From NCBI GenBank assembly GCA_043800975.1, contig JAZDMK010000138.1, forward strand, positions 1 through 18,722: a stretch of 18,722 nucleotides of DNA, in the 5' to 3' direction. This DNA comes from JAZDMK01 sp043800975. GTDB lineage: Bacteria; Bacteroidota; Bacteroidia; Bacteroidales; JAHJDW01. Shown here piece after piece: positions 7,715 through 15,440 of this stretch; position 1 is the first letter of the stretch, and each line of letters begins with the position of its first letter. Under the pieces are notes generated by a model. The model was not told where the DNA came from, ran no database searches, and worked only from the letters and a program-made list of their open reading frames with translations. The translations under genes and the position numbers were made by a program.

Positions 7715-9919
7715 ATGCCTGTTAAATTTACACTACCTTTAAAGGGATATCTGAAAAAGTTTTTCGGATTTGATTCGTTTAAGGGACGCCAGGAAGCCGT
7801 TATCAAGCATTTGCTTGAAGGAAAAGATGCATTTGTGATCATGCCCACCGGTGGTGGAAAGTCAATGTGCTATCAGCTTCCGGCTCTTATGTTGGATGGT
7901 ACTGCCATCATTATTTCTCCCCTGATTGCCCTTATGAAAAATCAGGTAGATGCTCTTCGCGGTTTCGGGACTGAAGTCGGCATCGCTCATTTTATGAATT
8001 CTTCTTTAACCAAAGTAGAAATTGCACAAGTTAAAGATGATCTTAAAGCCGGTAAAACAAAATTATTATATGTAGCACCAGAGTCCTTAACCAAAGAAGA
8101 AAATGTAACTTTCCTGAAAAGCATCAAAATATCCTTTTTTGCAATTGATGAAGCACATTGCATTTCTGAATGGGGTCATGATTTTCGTCCGGAATACCGT
8201 AAACTCCGCCCTATCATTACTAAAATTGGAAAAAAAGTTCCTGTTATAGCTCTCACTGCAACCGCTACGCCTAAGGTTCAACATGACATTCAGAAAAACC
8301 TGGATATGCAGGATGCAAGGATTTTTAAGTCTTCATTCAATCGCCCAAATCTTTATTACGAAGTAAGACCTAAACGCGATATTAATAAGGAAATTATTAA
8401 GTACATCAAAACGAAGCAAGGCATGTCGGGCATTATTTATTGCCTGAGCAGAAAAAAGGTTGAGGAATTCGCTGAAGTTTTACAGGTAAATGGAATCAAA
8501 GCTTTGCCTTATCATGCAGGACTGGAAGCAGATTTGCGCCGAACTACGCAAGATAAATTTCTGATGGAAGACATTGACGTAATCGTTGCCACCATTGCAT
8601 TTGGGATGGGAATCGATAAGCCGGATGTCCGCTTTGTCATTCATTATGATATGCCTAAAAGTCTCGAGGGGTATTATCAGGAAACCGGCAGATCGGGACG
8701 TGATGATGGTGAAGGAAACTGTATTGCCTTTTACAGTTATGAAGATATTCAGAAACTCGAAAAATTTACCAAAGATAAACCGGTAGCTGAGCAGGAAATA
8801 TCGAGGCAGCTTCTGATGGAAGTGGTTGCCTATTCTGAATCTGCTGTATGCAGGCGCAAACAACTTCTTCATTATTTCGGAGAAAATTATGAAGAAGAAA
8901 ATTGTCAGTGTTGCGACAATTGTTTGCATCCTAAAGCTAAATTTGAAGGAAAGGAATTTGTTGCCTTATTGTTAGAAGCAATTAATGTGACCAAGCAGCA
9001 GTTCAAAGCAAAACACATTATTAATATTCTTATAGGAAGATCAACGGCAACGTTGAAATCATACAAACATAACCGACTAGAAATATTTGGCAAGGGTGAT
9101 GAGAAAGATGAGAAATTCTGGAATGCTGTCATCCGACAAGCATTGATTGCACGTTTTCTTATCAAGGATATTGAGAATTATGGAATTTTAAAACTATCAC
9201 CTGAAGGGACAGCATTTCTTAAAAAGCCAACATCTATCATGCTTTCACTCGATCATGATTATGAAAGTTCGGACGAGGATGAAGGTGCTTTCTTTGAAGA
9301 CAGTTCCGGTCAGAAAACCAGTGCAACCGATAAAACACTTTTTGCATTGTTAAAAGACTTGCGGAAAGAAGTATCACGCAAAGAAAAATTGCCACCCTTT
9401 GTTATCTTTCAGGATCCTTCGCTTGAAGACATGGCAATTCAATATCCGGTGAATGTCGAAGAACTGAAACAGATTCAAGGCGTAGGCGCAGGTAAAGCAG
9501 CAAAATACGGTAAGCCTTTTGCACAACTGATTGCAAATTACGTTGAAGAAAATGAGATTGTACGTCCCATGGATATGGTTGTTAAATCGGTTGTCAATAA
9601 ATCAGGATTAAAAGTTTTTATCATTCAAAGTATTGATCGCAAGGTTTCGCTGGAAGATATCGCAATTGCAAAAGGTATCACAATCCAGGAGTTGCTTACA
9701 GAAATTGAAAGTATTGTTCAATCAGGAACAAAAATTGACATAAATTATTTCATCCGTGGTTACATTGATCATGATCATCAGGAAGCAATTTATAATTATT
9801 TTAAAACTGCTGAAACAGATGATTTAGCTGAATCCCTTCAGGAATTGGGAGAAGAAGATTACACCGAAGATGAAATAAGACTCATGCGGATAAAATTTTA
9901 TTCTGAATACGGAAACTAA
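7715..9919 (+). CDS. recQ: ATP-dependent DNA helicase RecQ
   Basis: A 3'-5' superfamily 2 DNA helicase for recombination and fork repair; cytoplasmic. The 734 residues carry the full RecQ set: motif 0 around FGFDSFKGRQEAV (17-29), Walker A in PTGGGKSMCYQLP (44-56), DEAHCISEWGHDFRPEYR (145-162) including the aromatic-rich loop, motif III LTATATP, and motif VI QETGRSGRD with the arginine finger (322-330). Zinc-binding cysteines are C379, C397, C400 and C403. A winged-helix RQC region, an HRDC domain (about 538-614) and a C-terminal helical domain (about 625-720) follow. It is longer than the 610-residue E. coli RecQ, mostly through this C-terminal part, which is common in Bacteroidota. Start ATG 7715. 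The OmpH-like gene follows after 11 bp, suggesting co-transcription. Confidence 0.96.
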   Translation: MPVKFTLPLKGYLKKFFGFDSFKGRQEAVIKHLLEGKDAFVIMPTGGGKSMCYQLPALMLDGTAIIISPLIALMKNQVDALRGFGTEVGIAHFMNSSLTKVEIAQVKDDLKAGKTKLLYVAPESLTKEENVTFLKSIKISFFAIDEAHCISEWGHDFRPEYRKLRPIITKIGKKVPVIALTATATPKVQHDIQKNLDMQDARIFKSSFNRPNLYYEVRPKRDINKEIIKYIKTKQGMSGIIYCLSRKKVEEFAEVLQVNGIKALPYHAGLEADLRRTTQDKFLMEDIDVIVATIAFGMGIDKPDVRFVIHYDMPKSLEGYYQETGRSGRDDGEGNCIAFYSYEDIQKLEKFTKDKPVAEQEISRQLLMEVVAYSESAVCRRKQLLHYFGENYEEENCQCCDNCLHPKAKFEGKEFVALLLEAINVTKQQFKAKHIINILIGRSTATLKSYKHNRLEIFGKGDEKDEKFWNAVIRQALIARFLIKDIENYGILKLSPEGTAFLKKPTSIMLSLDHDYESSDEDEGAFFEDSSGQKTSATDKTLFALLKDLRKEVSRKEKLPPFVIFQDPSLEDMAIQYPVNVEELKQIQGVGAGKAAKYGKPFAQLIANYVEENEIVRPMDMVVKSVVNKSGLKVFIIQSIDRKVSLEDIAIAKGITIQELLTEIESIVQSGTKIDINYFIRGYIDHDHQEAIYNYFKTAETDDLAESLQELGEEDYTEDEIRLMRIKFYSEYGN

Positions 9920-9930
9920 AAATATAATTT

Positions 9931-10542
9931 GTGAAAAAACTTAATCTAATTTTAAACATTATACTGCTGGTAGCAGTTGCTGTTTTATATGTTTTATTTT
10001 TTACAGAAAACAAATCTTCCTCTGATGATACACCCGGAATTCCCTCGTCAGCTAAGGGTTCTAAAATAGCTTATGTGAACTCCGATTCATTGTGGACTGA
10101 TTATACATTTGTAAGTGATCAAAAACTAGTTCTTCAGGCATTCCAGAAAAACCTGGAAACACAGTACGGAGCTAAAATGAAGGCTTTCGAAAATGAATAC
10201 AATGCATATATCAAAAGAGCCAGCGCTGGTTTGCTGACACTGGATGAACAAAAGAAAACTGAAACCCAACTCAGCGAAAAACAAAAAAAACTGATGGAAA
10301 TGGATCAGCAACTTACGGCACAATATGCGGACAAAGAACTTAGCACAAACCGAATGATTCAGGATTCTATTGTCAGTTATGTTCAGCGCTTTAACCGGAA
10401 ATACCATTTCACATACATACTTGCTTACTCGAAGGGTGGTGGAATCTTATATGCCAATGATAGTTTAGATATTACAAATTCTGTATTAAAAGGGTTAAAC
10501 GAAGATTATTCAAAATTTAAAAAAGATGAAAAAGCTGATTAG
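9931..10542 (+). CDS. OmpH/Skp-like periplasmic coiled-coil protein
   Basis: A 203-residue protein starting with GTG at 9931. Residues 6-24 form an uncleaved-looking signal anchor, followed by a short polar linker and KIAYVNSDSLWTDY (45-58), the typical opening strand of the Skp/OmpH fold. Residues about 60-145 are charged and helical, rich in Lys, Glu and Gln, forming the expected coiled-coil hairpin; the closing strand lies near YILAYSKGGGILYAN (162-176). By family, such proteins chaperone outer-membrane proteins in the periplasm, but Bacteroidota have several divergent copies and a specific role cannot be named. It sits 11 bp behind recQ, and its end overlaps the next gene by 17 bp. Confidence 0.8.
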   Translation: MKKLNLILNIILLVAVAVLYVLFFTENKSSSDDTPGIPSSAKGSKIAYVNSDSLWTDYTFVSDQKLVLQAFQKNLETQYGAKMKAFENEYNAYIKRASAGLLTLDEQKKTETQLSEKQKKLMEMDQQLTAQYADKELSTNRMIQDSIVSYVQRFNRKYHFTYILAYSKGGGILYANDSLDITNSVLKGLNEDYSKFKKDEKAD

Positions 10543-10999
10543 TATTGTTCTTCCGCTAATGCTTTTGCTTGCTTGTAAGCAGACAAAAGTGGAACAGGTT
10601 ATTGAAGAAAAGTTTCCTTCCGGTAATAAAAAAGTAGAATGCTGGTATAAAGGAGAAGGGGAAAGTCGCGAAAAGATTAAGGAAATTCGCTATACAGATG
10701 AAGGAAAAGTAGAAATGGAAGGCGAATTTAAAAACAATAAAAAGGACGGAAAGTGGGTTGTATATCACCCAAATGGCATAAAATGGAGCGAAGGCTATTT
10801 TAAAGAAGGTAAAGCCGATGGCAAACGTACCGTTTATCACACAAATGGAAAAGTCCGGTATGAAGGAGAATACAAAGCTGGTGAACCATCAGGTGTGTGG
10901 TCGATTTTTGACTTCGATGGAAAAATGATAAAGGTTGTAGATTACACTAAAAGAAATAAAGATTCCATCCGCAACGATACTATGATAAAAGCAAATTAG
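10526..10999 (+). CDS. YwqK/MORN-repeat lipoprotein
   Basis: A 157-residue protein starting at ATG 10526, inside the end of the OmpH-like gene. A lipoprotein signal peptide ends in LLLAC, with C17 as the lipidated Cys. Residues about 28-135 contain repeats of roughly 20-24 residues with the pattern GxxKxGKWxxYxxNGxxxxEGxY (for example DGKWVVYHPNGIKW, DGKRTVYHTNGKVRYEGEY, SGVWSIFDFDGKM). Such MORN-type repeats are often named 'YwqK family antitoxin', but no toxin gene lies next to it, so I do not infer toxin-antitoxin function. A surface or periplasmic binding role is more likely. Its stop is immediately followed by the 158-bp palindrome. Confidence 0.78.
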   Translation: MKKLISIVLPLMLLLACKQTKVEQVIEEKFPSGNKKVECWYKGEGESREKIKEIRYTDEGKVEMEGEFKNNKKDGKWVVYHPNGIKWSEGYFKEGKADGKRTVYHTNGKVRYEGEYKAGEPSGVWSIFDFDGKMIKVVDYTKRNKDSIRNDTMIKAN

Positions 11000-11157
11000 A
11001 AACTGTTTGAATTTTATCCTTCTGTTTAATTATGCGCCTTAATTGCCCATACATTGTTAAAATCTCCTTAAATAGCTACGGCTATTCGCGTCAATTTTGC
11101 CTTCTCTGGTCAATTTATTCATCATAATTAGTCTAAAAAACAAAATCCAAACAGATT
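11000..11157. repeat. 158-bp imperfect palindrome between convergent genes (MITE- or terminator-like)
   Basis: The whole gap between the YwqK-like gene and the M1 peptidase gene is an imperfect inverted repeat centred between 11078 and 11079. The two 79-base arms align end to end with no net length difference. The outer 35 bases agree at 26 positions, best at CTGTTTG, ATTTT and TAATTATG. The tip is a perfect AATAGC-TACG-GCTATT hairpin (11071-11086), and AAAAT is also mirrored at 11065-11069 and 11088-11092. The edges fall within one base of the two flanking stop codons. It has no reading frame of note. A miniature mobile or dispersed repeat, or a two-way terminator, is possible. Confidence 0.6.
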
Positions 11158-11158
11158 C

Positions 11159-13090
11159 TTAATTTATTTGCAACATTTCAGATAACAATTTTTTATTTCC
11201 TGAATACACTTCGCAAAGATAAATCCCACGGGGAATATTATTTGTTTTTAATGACCACTTTTTTTCGCCAGACATTTTCATGTTTTGGTTGATTATTCGT
11301 CTTCCTGAATTGTCAGAAACACGGATACGCAAATCATTATAAAAATCAGGAAGTGAAACAAAAATCTGACGGCTCTCATTATTGAAGTAAATACTGAATT
11401 CATTATTGAATTCTTTTTCCGGGACATTGAGTTGAGTGGAACTGTTTGACGAAATGATCCATTTTTCAGGATCAAATTGTGCAGTATTCGGATCGAATCC
11501 CAGATTCACTGTAAAAGTCTGGGGGCTGTATGCAGGATGAAAAACGACAATGGTATCATGTGTTGCATCACGAAAGCGAATAGGAACGGGAACTTCAAAA
11601 AAACTTACGGAGGAATGTGATGTACTTTGATCAATTTTTATCTGCAGGTTATGTCCTGCGATGGAAGAGCACTCAATATGGAAAGATGGAAATCCCTCAC
11701 CATAAAACCATTGATCAAAAAAATAGGTAAGGTCGCACGAACAGGCTGCTTCCATATGGTTTTTAAAATGAGAAGTTCTTGCATATTGATAACGAAGTGT
11801 AGTATCCTGCAAATATTCTGACATACCTTTATAAAAAACAGAATCACTTAGGATAAAACGTAACGTATTTAAAATCATTCCTCCTTTTGAATACGATAGT
11901 CTTCCGTTGAAAACACGGAAAACATCTGTGGTATCTGAACAGTAAACGGAGCCATCCGGCTGACTTGTTATATAATTAATGTGTTGACTTTTCCAGTTTA
12001 CAAAACCGGGCGGATCCCATTCAAACAAAGTTCCTGTGGCGTAAGTAGCAAATCCTTCATTAAGCCAGATGTCGTCCCAGCTGCCGCATGTAATCATATT
12101 TCCAAACCAGGAATGGGCAAGCTCATGCGCCATCAGCGACCAGTCGAAGGAATGAAGAAAGGTCATCGTCTGGTGCTCCATGCCGCCACCCCAGCCAAAT
12201 TGCGCCTGTCCATAACGTTCTTTGCGAAAAGGATAATCACCGAAAAGTTCCATAAAACGCAGCATCATTCCTTCAACGGCAGGTGTTGATGATTGAGCAG
12301 ATGCAAGGTCTTCAGGAAAAACATAATTTACAATTTCGATAGAATCCCATCCCACATGCACATAATCGGAGTAAGAAGAATAATTAGTCATCGCCATTCC
12401 TATCAGATAAGCGGCAATAGGGTATCGGTGCTTCCAGATAAAAACGGTAGAGGGGCATTGGTTTATTTCCTTTATCAACAGGCCATTTGCGACGGCTTTT
12501 ATTCCAACAGGAACATAAATAATAAATTCAACAGAATCAATTTTATCAGATAAACTTTGTTTACAGGGCCACCAATCACGCGCTCCATAAGGCTCTGATA
12601 AAGTCCATACAATAGAATCACCCGCATGACTCGACTGAACAAAAGAACCAAAGCCATTTTTCGGAGGTATGCCCTGATAAAAAATCCGAATCGAATCAAG
12701 AGAGCTTTGTAATAACGTTGTGTCAAGTGTAATAGAAAATACATTGTTTGTCTGAGTAAAACTCTTTGATTTTTTTCGATAAAGAACAGAATCTACCGTC
12801 AGAGAATCTGTAAAATCAAACTCAAGCTGAGATAAATTTGTTGAAGTAACCGAAAATTGATGCACTACTTCACCGTGAATGTATCGTTGTGTAGGATTCA
12901 TAAAAAATGTGAATCTCGCGTATTGCATATCATAGTTTTCACCTGTTTTGGTGTTTAAATTTTTGTTGGCAAAGAAAGAAGTGTGAGATTTAGCATCACC
13001 AGAAGGAATTTTTTCCTCAACCAGAATTTGGGCAGACAGCCACTGAACTGAAAAAAATAAACAAAGTAGAGGAAAAACAAGAAATCTCAT
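11159..13090 (-). CDS. Secreted M1 family zinc aminopeptidase with T9SS sorting domain
   Basis: A 643-residue metallopeptidase. Residues 1-20 are a signal peptide ending LSAQ. The M1 N-terminal beta-domain covers about 50-235. GGGMEHQ at 301-307 stands in for the GxMEN exopeptidase motif. HELAH at 322-326 plus E345 give the zinc site HExxH-x18-E, and Y400 in SYSKGG is the likely catalytic Tyr. Residues about 560-643 form a T9SS type A sorting domain (DNSGRRI, IPRGIYLCEV, then KLLSEMLQI), so the enzyme should be exported across the outer membrane and released or anchored. I chose ATG 13090 because it begins the signal peptide; the open frame runs 35 residues further upstream but without signal features. 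A TATATTTG element sits 25 bp upstream. Confidence 0.92.
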   Translation of the reverse strand: MRFLVFPLLCLFFSVQWLSAQILVEEKIPSGDAKSHTSFFANKNLNTKTGENYDMQYARFTFFMNPTQRYIHGEVVHQFSVTSTNLSQLEFDFTDSLTVDSVLYRKKSKSFTQTNNVFSITLDTTLLQSSLDSIRIFYQGIPPKNGFGSFVQSSHAGDSIVWTLSEPYGARDWWPCKQSLSDKIDSVEFIIYVPVGIKAVANGLLIKEINQCPSTVFIWKHRYPIAAYLIGMAMTNYSSYSDYVHVGWDSIEIVNYVFPEDLASAQSSTPAVEGMMLRFMELFGDYPFRKERYGQAQFGWGGGMEHQTMTFLHSFDWSLMAHELAHSWFGNMITCGSWDDIWLNEGFATYATGTLFEWDPPGFVNWKSQHINYITSQPDGSVYCSDTTDVFRVFNGRLSYSKGGMILNTLRFILSDSVFYKGMSEYLQDTTLRYQYARTSHFKNHMEAACSCDLTYFFDQWFYGEGFPSFHIECSSIAGHNLQIKIDQSTSHSSVSFFEVPVPIRFRDATHDTIVVFHPAYSPQTFTVNLGFDPNTAQFDPEKWIISSNSSTQLNVPEKEFNNEFSIYFNNESRQIFVSLPDFYNDLRIRVSDNSGRRIINQNMKMSGEKKWSLKTNNIPRGIYLCEVYSGNKKLLSEMLQIN

Positions 13091-13114
13091 AAAATGAAAT
13101 TGAATTATCGAAAA

Positions 13115-13122
13115 CAAATATA
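13115..13122 (-). promoter_or_regulatory. TAnnTTTG -7 element before the M1 peptidase gene
   Basis: On the minus strand TATATTTG (13122-13115) matches the -7 consensus fully. The start site would be near 13108, giving a leader of about 18 nt to ATG 13090 and supporting that start. No TTG is seen at the right distance upstream. Confidence 0.42.
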
Positions 13123-13214
13123 GCAGTAGTTTTGCTGAAAAAGAAAAATTTGTTAATTTTTCTGAATGAGCAAGTTGATAAACAATAATGAGCAAATCGG
13201 GTTTCTTTTTTTTG

Positions 13215-13222
13215 TAGGTTTG
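13215..13222 (+). promoter_or_regulatory. TAnnTTTG -7 element just before the Ig-like lipoprotein gene
   Basis: TAGGTTTG matches the -7 consensus fully and ends six bases before ATG 13229. Transcription would begin at about 13227-13229, at or next to the start codon, implying a leaderless or nearly leaderless message. No TTG partner is found 17-23 bases upstream. Confidence 0.38.
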
Positions 13223-13228
13223 CAGTAA

Positions 13229-14893
13229 ATGAAATCCTTGAATAACATTTTGAAAAATCTTTTCTGGGTTATTGTTTTGTTTGTGTATGCTTCCTGTGCA
13301 AATGTTGTTGCACCTATGGGAGGACCTGCCGATTTGCTTCCACCAACAGTTGTATCTTCTACGCCAGTTTCTGGTTCTGTTAATTTTTTAAGCAAGGAAA
13401 TCACAATCCGTTTCAATGAGTTCATTCAGCTGAAAGATGTAAATAAGTCTTTTTTGATTTCCCCACCTATGGCGAAGGCGCCTGATTTCAAGATCAAGGG
13501 CAAATCTTTAAAAATCGTTTTTAAAGACAGTCTTCGCGCAAATACTACATATACGCTAAATTTCGGCGGTGCCATTGCAGATCTGAATGAAGCAAATGTG
13601 CTGGCAGGTTATCAGTATACTTTTTCTACAGGATCATCCCGCGATACACTTACGATAGGTGGAAATATCCAAAATGCATTTTCACTGAATGCTGAGGCAG
13701 ATGTGTTGGTTATGCTTTACCGAGCTATTCAGGATTCAATTCCATATAAAAAGATTCCTGATTTTATTTCAAAAACAAACAGCACTGGTGATTTTTCATT
13801 CATTGCTTTGCCTGCCGGGGTATACAAGATTTTTGCCATACGGGATAAGGATGCGGATTATCTTTTCAGCCAGCCGGGTGAAGAAATTTCTTTTCTTGAT
13901 TCACTTGTTGTGCCTGTTCCCCGTGATACTGGCAGGCGTTCAGTCATTAAATCCAGATATGAACTTTTTCTTTTCAAAGAAGAATTGAAAAGACTTTTTC
14001 TTCTTGGTAAAAGTGCATCAGCACCCGGCCGTTTCCAACTTTATTTTAATAAAAGAGCCGACAGCGTGCAGTTTTACCCGCTTCAAAAATTTCCTGAAGG
14101 AACATTGCTGACGGAATGGAACACAGGTCATGATACACTTACCGGCTGGATTACAAAAATGAAACTGGACACGTTACGTCTTGGAATAACAGGACCCACG
14201 GGTCTTAGTGATACATTAGAATTGCCGTTTACAATCAGCGCCAAAGCCCAGCGCATGGGTAAGGGGGTTGCAGAAAAAAAATCATCTTTTAAAAGCCCTG
14301 CCCAGACTGGTTTTCAGGATGCTACTTTGCCGCTTCAGATAACTTTTAATAATCCGGTTGATTCCCTGTTTCAAGAAAGAATGTTTTTATCAGAAGAGAA
14401 TGACACAGTCCCTTTTAAAGTTTTTTTTACTGATTCTTTAAAAAGAAATTTTCAATTACTGTATAAATGGAAGGAAGGTAAGAGATACCGCTTTATTGCG
14501 AATGCAGGTGCTTTTACTGATATCCTTGCTCTGAGGAGTGATTCTATAAAGCTCAATTTCAATATCAGAAATCCTAAAGATTTTGGATTGCTGCGCATTG
14601 TTACAGATCCAATACCAGCAGGCTTTATACTACAGTTGCTTACTGAAAAAAATGACATTGTAAGGGAAGTAATTTCAGATGGAAAAACCACATTTGAAAT
14701 GAACAAAATTCTTCCCGGAAAATACAAATTAAAACTTATTGCAGATGAAGATCACAACGGGCGATGGACTACCGGAAATTATTTAAGGAATATTCAGCCC
14801 GAGAAAGTTTTTTTGAATGCAAAGCAAATTTTAATTAAACCTGACTGGGATACCGAGGTGGAATGGAGAGGAAATTTCATTATTAGTCGATGA
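13229..14893 (+). CDS. Ig-like domain-containing lipoprotein
   Basis: A 554-residue envelope protein. The signal peptide ends in the lipobox YASC (C23 lipidated), followed by ANVVAPMGGPADLLPP, a start typical of a Bacteroidota lipoprotein group. An SbsA-type Ig-like domain covers about residues 38-135 (PPTVVSSTPVSGSVN, ITIRFNEFIQL, NTTYTLNFGGAIADLNEAN). A second beta-rich, carboxypeptidase-regulatory-like stretch lies near 140-215 (GDFSFIALPAGVYKIFAIRDKDAD), a further Ig-like region near 360-450, and a C-terminal domain ends with DEDHNGRWTTGNY. Function is unknown; I infer a structural or binding role at the cell surface or in the periplasm. It is divergent from the M1 peptidase gene and monocistronic by appearance. 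Start ATG 13229 is set by the lipoprotein signal. Confidence 0.83.
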   Translation: MKSLNNILKNLFWVIVLFVYASCANVVAPMGGPADLLPPTVVSSTPVSGSVNFLSKEITIRFNEFIQLKDVNKSFLISPPMAKAPDFKIKGKSLKIVFKDSLRANTTYTLNFGGAIADLNEANVLAGYQYTFSTGSSRDTLTIGGNIQNAFSLNAEADVLVMLYRAIQDSIPYKKIPDFISKTNSTGDFSFIALPAGVYKIFAIRDKDADYLFSQPGEEISFLDSLVVPVPRDTGRRSVIKSRYELFLFKEELKRLFLLGKSASAPGRFQLYFNKRADSVQFYPLQKFPEGTLLTEWNTGHDTLTGWITKMKLDTLRLGITGPTGLSDTLELPFTISAKAQRMGKGVAEKKSSFKSPAQTGFQDATLPLQITFNNPVDSLFQERMFLSEENDTVPFKVFFTDSLKRNFQLLYKWKEGKRYRFIANAGAFTDILALRSDSIKLNFNIRNPKDFGLLRIVTDPIPAGFILQLLTEKNDIVREVISDGKTTFEMNKILPGKYKLKLIADEDHNGRWTTGNYLRNIQPEKVFLNAKQILIKPDWDTEVEWRGNFIISR

Positions 14894-14897
14894 TTAT

Positions 14898-14913
14898 TGT
14901 TAATTTATTAACA
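14898..14913. promoter_or_regulatory. Palindrome TGTTAATTTATTAACA upstream of the mce operon
   Basis: Perfect 7-base arms around a 2-base centre, five bases after the Ig-like gene's stop and about 80 bases before the putative -7 element of mce. Its size and symmetry suit a dimeric regulator, but AT-rich palindromes occur by chance. Confidence 0.3.
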
Positions 14914-14993
14914 GATTTTCGATTGCTTGTCCAATAAGGGTTTAATTATTTTCAAATACTTGAATAAAAATTTCTTTATTGATAATTACCGTG

Positions 14994-15001
14994 TATTTTT
15001 G
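14994..15001 (+). promoter_or_regulatory. TAnnTTTG -7 element for the mce-carboxylase operon
   Basis: TATTTTTG matches the -7 consensus fully, 22 bases before the mce ATG at 15024. A start near 15007 leaves a leader of about 17 nt. No correctly spaced TTG is seen upstream (the nearest are 12 and 31 bases away). Confidence 0.42.
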
Positions 15002-15023
15002 CAGGCATAAAAATGTAAAAAAA

Positions 15024-15434
15024 ATGAACCTTTCGCACATTGAACATATCGGTATTGCCGTTTCTGATTTAAAGGATGCAATTATTTTTTATGAGGAAAA
15101 ACTGGGTCTGAAATGCTACAGTATTGAAGATGTTCCTGAACAAAAAGTAAGGACCGCATTTTTCATGATTGGCCAAACCAAACTGGAACTACTCGAAGCA
15201 ACGGACCCTGAAAGTCCCATTGCAAAATTTATTGAAAAGAAAGGGGAAGGCATTCACCATTTGGCCTTTGCTACCGAAGGATTACAACAGGCACTTGCTG
15301 AAGTGGAAAATAATGGTGTACAGCTTATAGATAAAGTGCCCCGTAAAGGAGCCGAGGGATTAAGTATTGCTTTTTTACATCCCCGCTCTACGAAAGGTGT
15401 ATTAATGGAACTTTGCGAAAACCCGAATAAATAA
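15024..15434 (+). CDS. mce: Methylmalonyl-CoA epimerase
   Basis: Interconverts (R)- and (S)-methylmalonyl-CoA between methylmalonyl-CoA mutase and the propionyl-CoA carboxylase or decarboxylase step. The 136 residues form two vicinal-oxygen-chelate halves. Likely metal ligands are H8 in HIEHIGIAV, a His of GIHHLAF (78-79) and E129 in GVLMELCE; EKLGLK (25-30) and LIDKVPRKGAEG (101-112) are also family features. ATG 15024 is the start; an in-frame TTG at 14979 would add 15 residues that translate the promoter element, so it is rejected. The carboxyltransferase gene starts 6 bp downstream, and the paired position supports the assignment. Confidence 0.94.
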   Translation: MNLSHIEHIGIAVSDLKDAIIFYEEKLGLKCYSIEDVPEQKVRTAFFMIGQTKLELLEATDPESPIAKFIEKKGEGIHHLAFATEGLQQALAEVENNGVQLIDKVPRKGAEGLSIAFLHPRSTKGVLMELCENPNK

Positions 15435-15440
15435 AAACAC

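Noticed and set aside
10526..10999. Toxin-antitoxin module, because YwqK-type proteins are often named antitoxins
   Set aside because: No toxin-like gene is adjacent, and the protein is a lipoprotein with MORN-type repeats in an operon with an OmpH-like gene.
11981..12553. Plus-strand open frames inside the M1 peptidase gene
   Set aside because: They are antisense shadows of a gene with a complete zinc site and sorting domain.
13091..13195. 35-residue N-terminal extension of the M1 peptidase
   Set aside because: The signal peptide begins at ATG 13090, and a TATATTTG promoter element lies inside the proposed extension.
14979..15023. Upstream TTG start for methylmalonyl-CoA epimerase
   Set aside because: It would translate through the -7 promoter element and adds residues not typical of the family.
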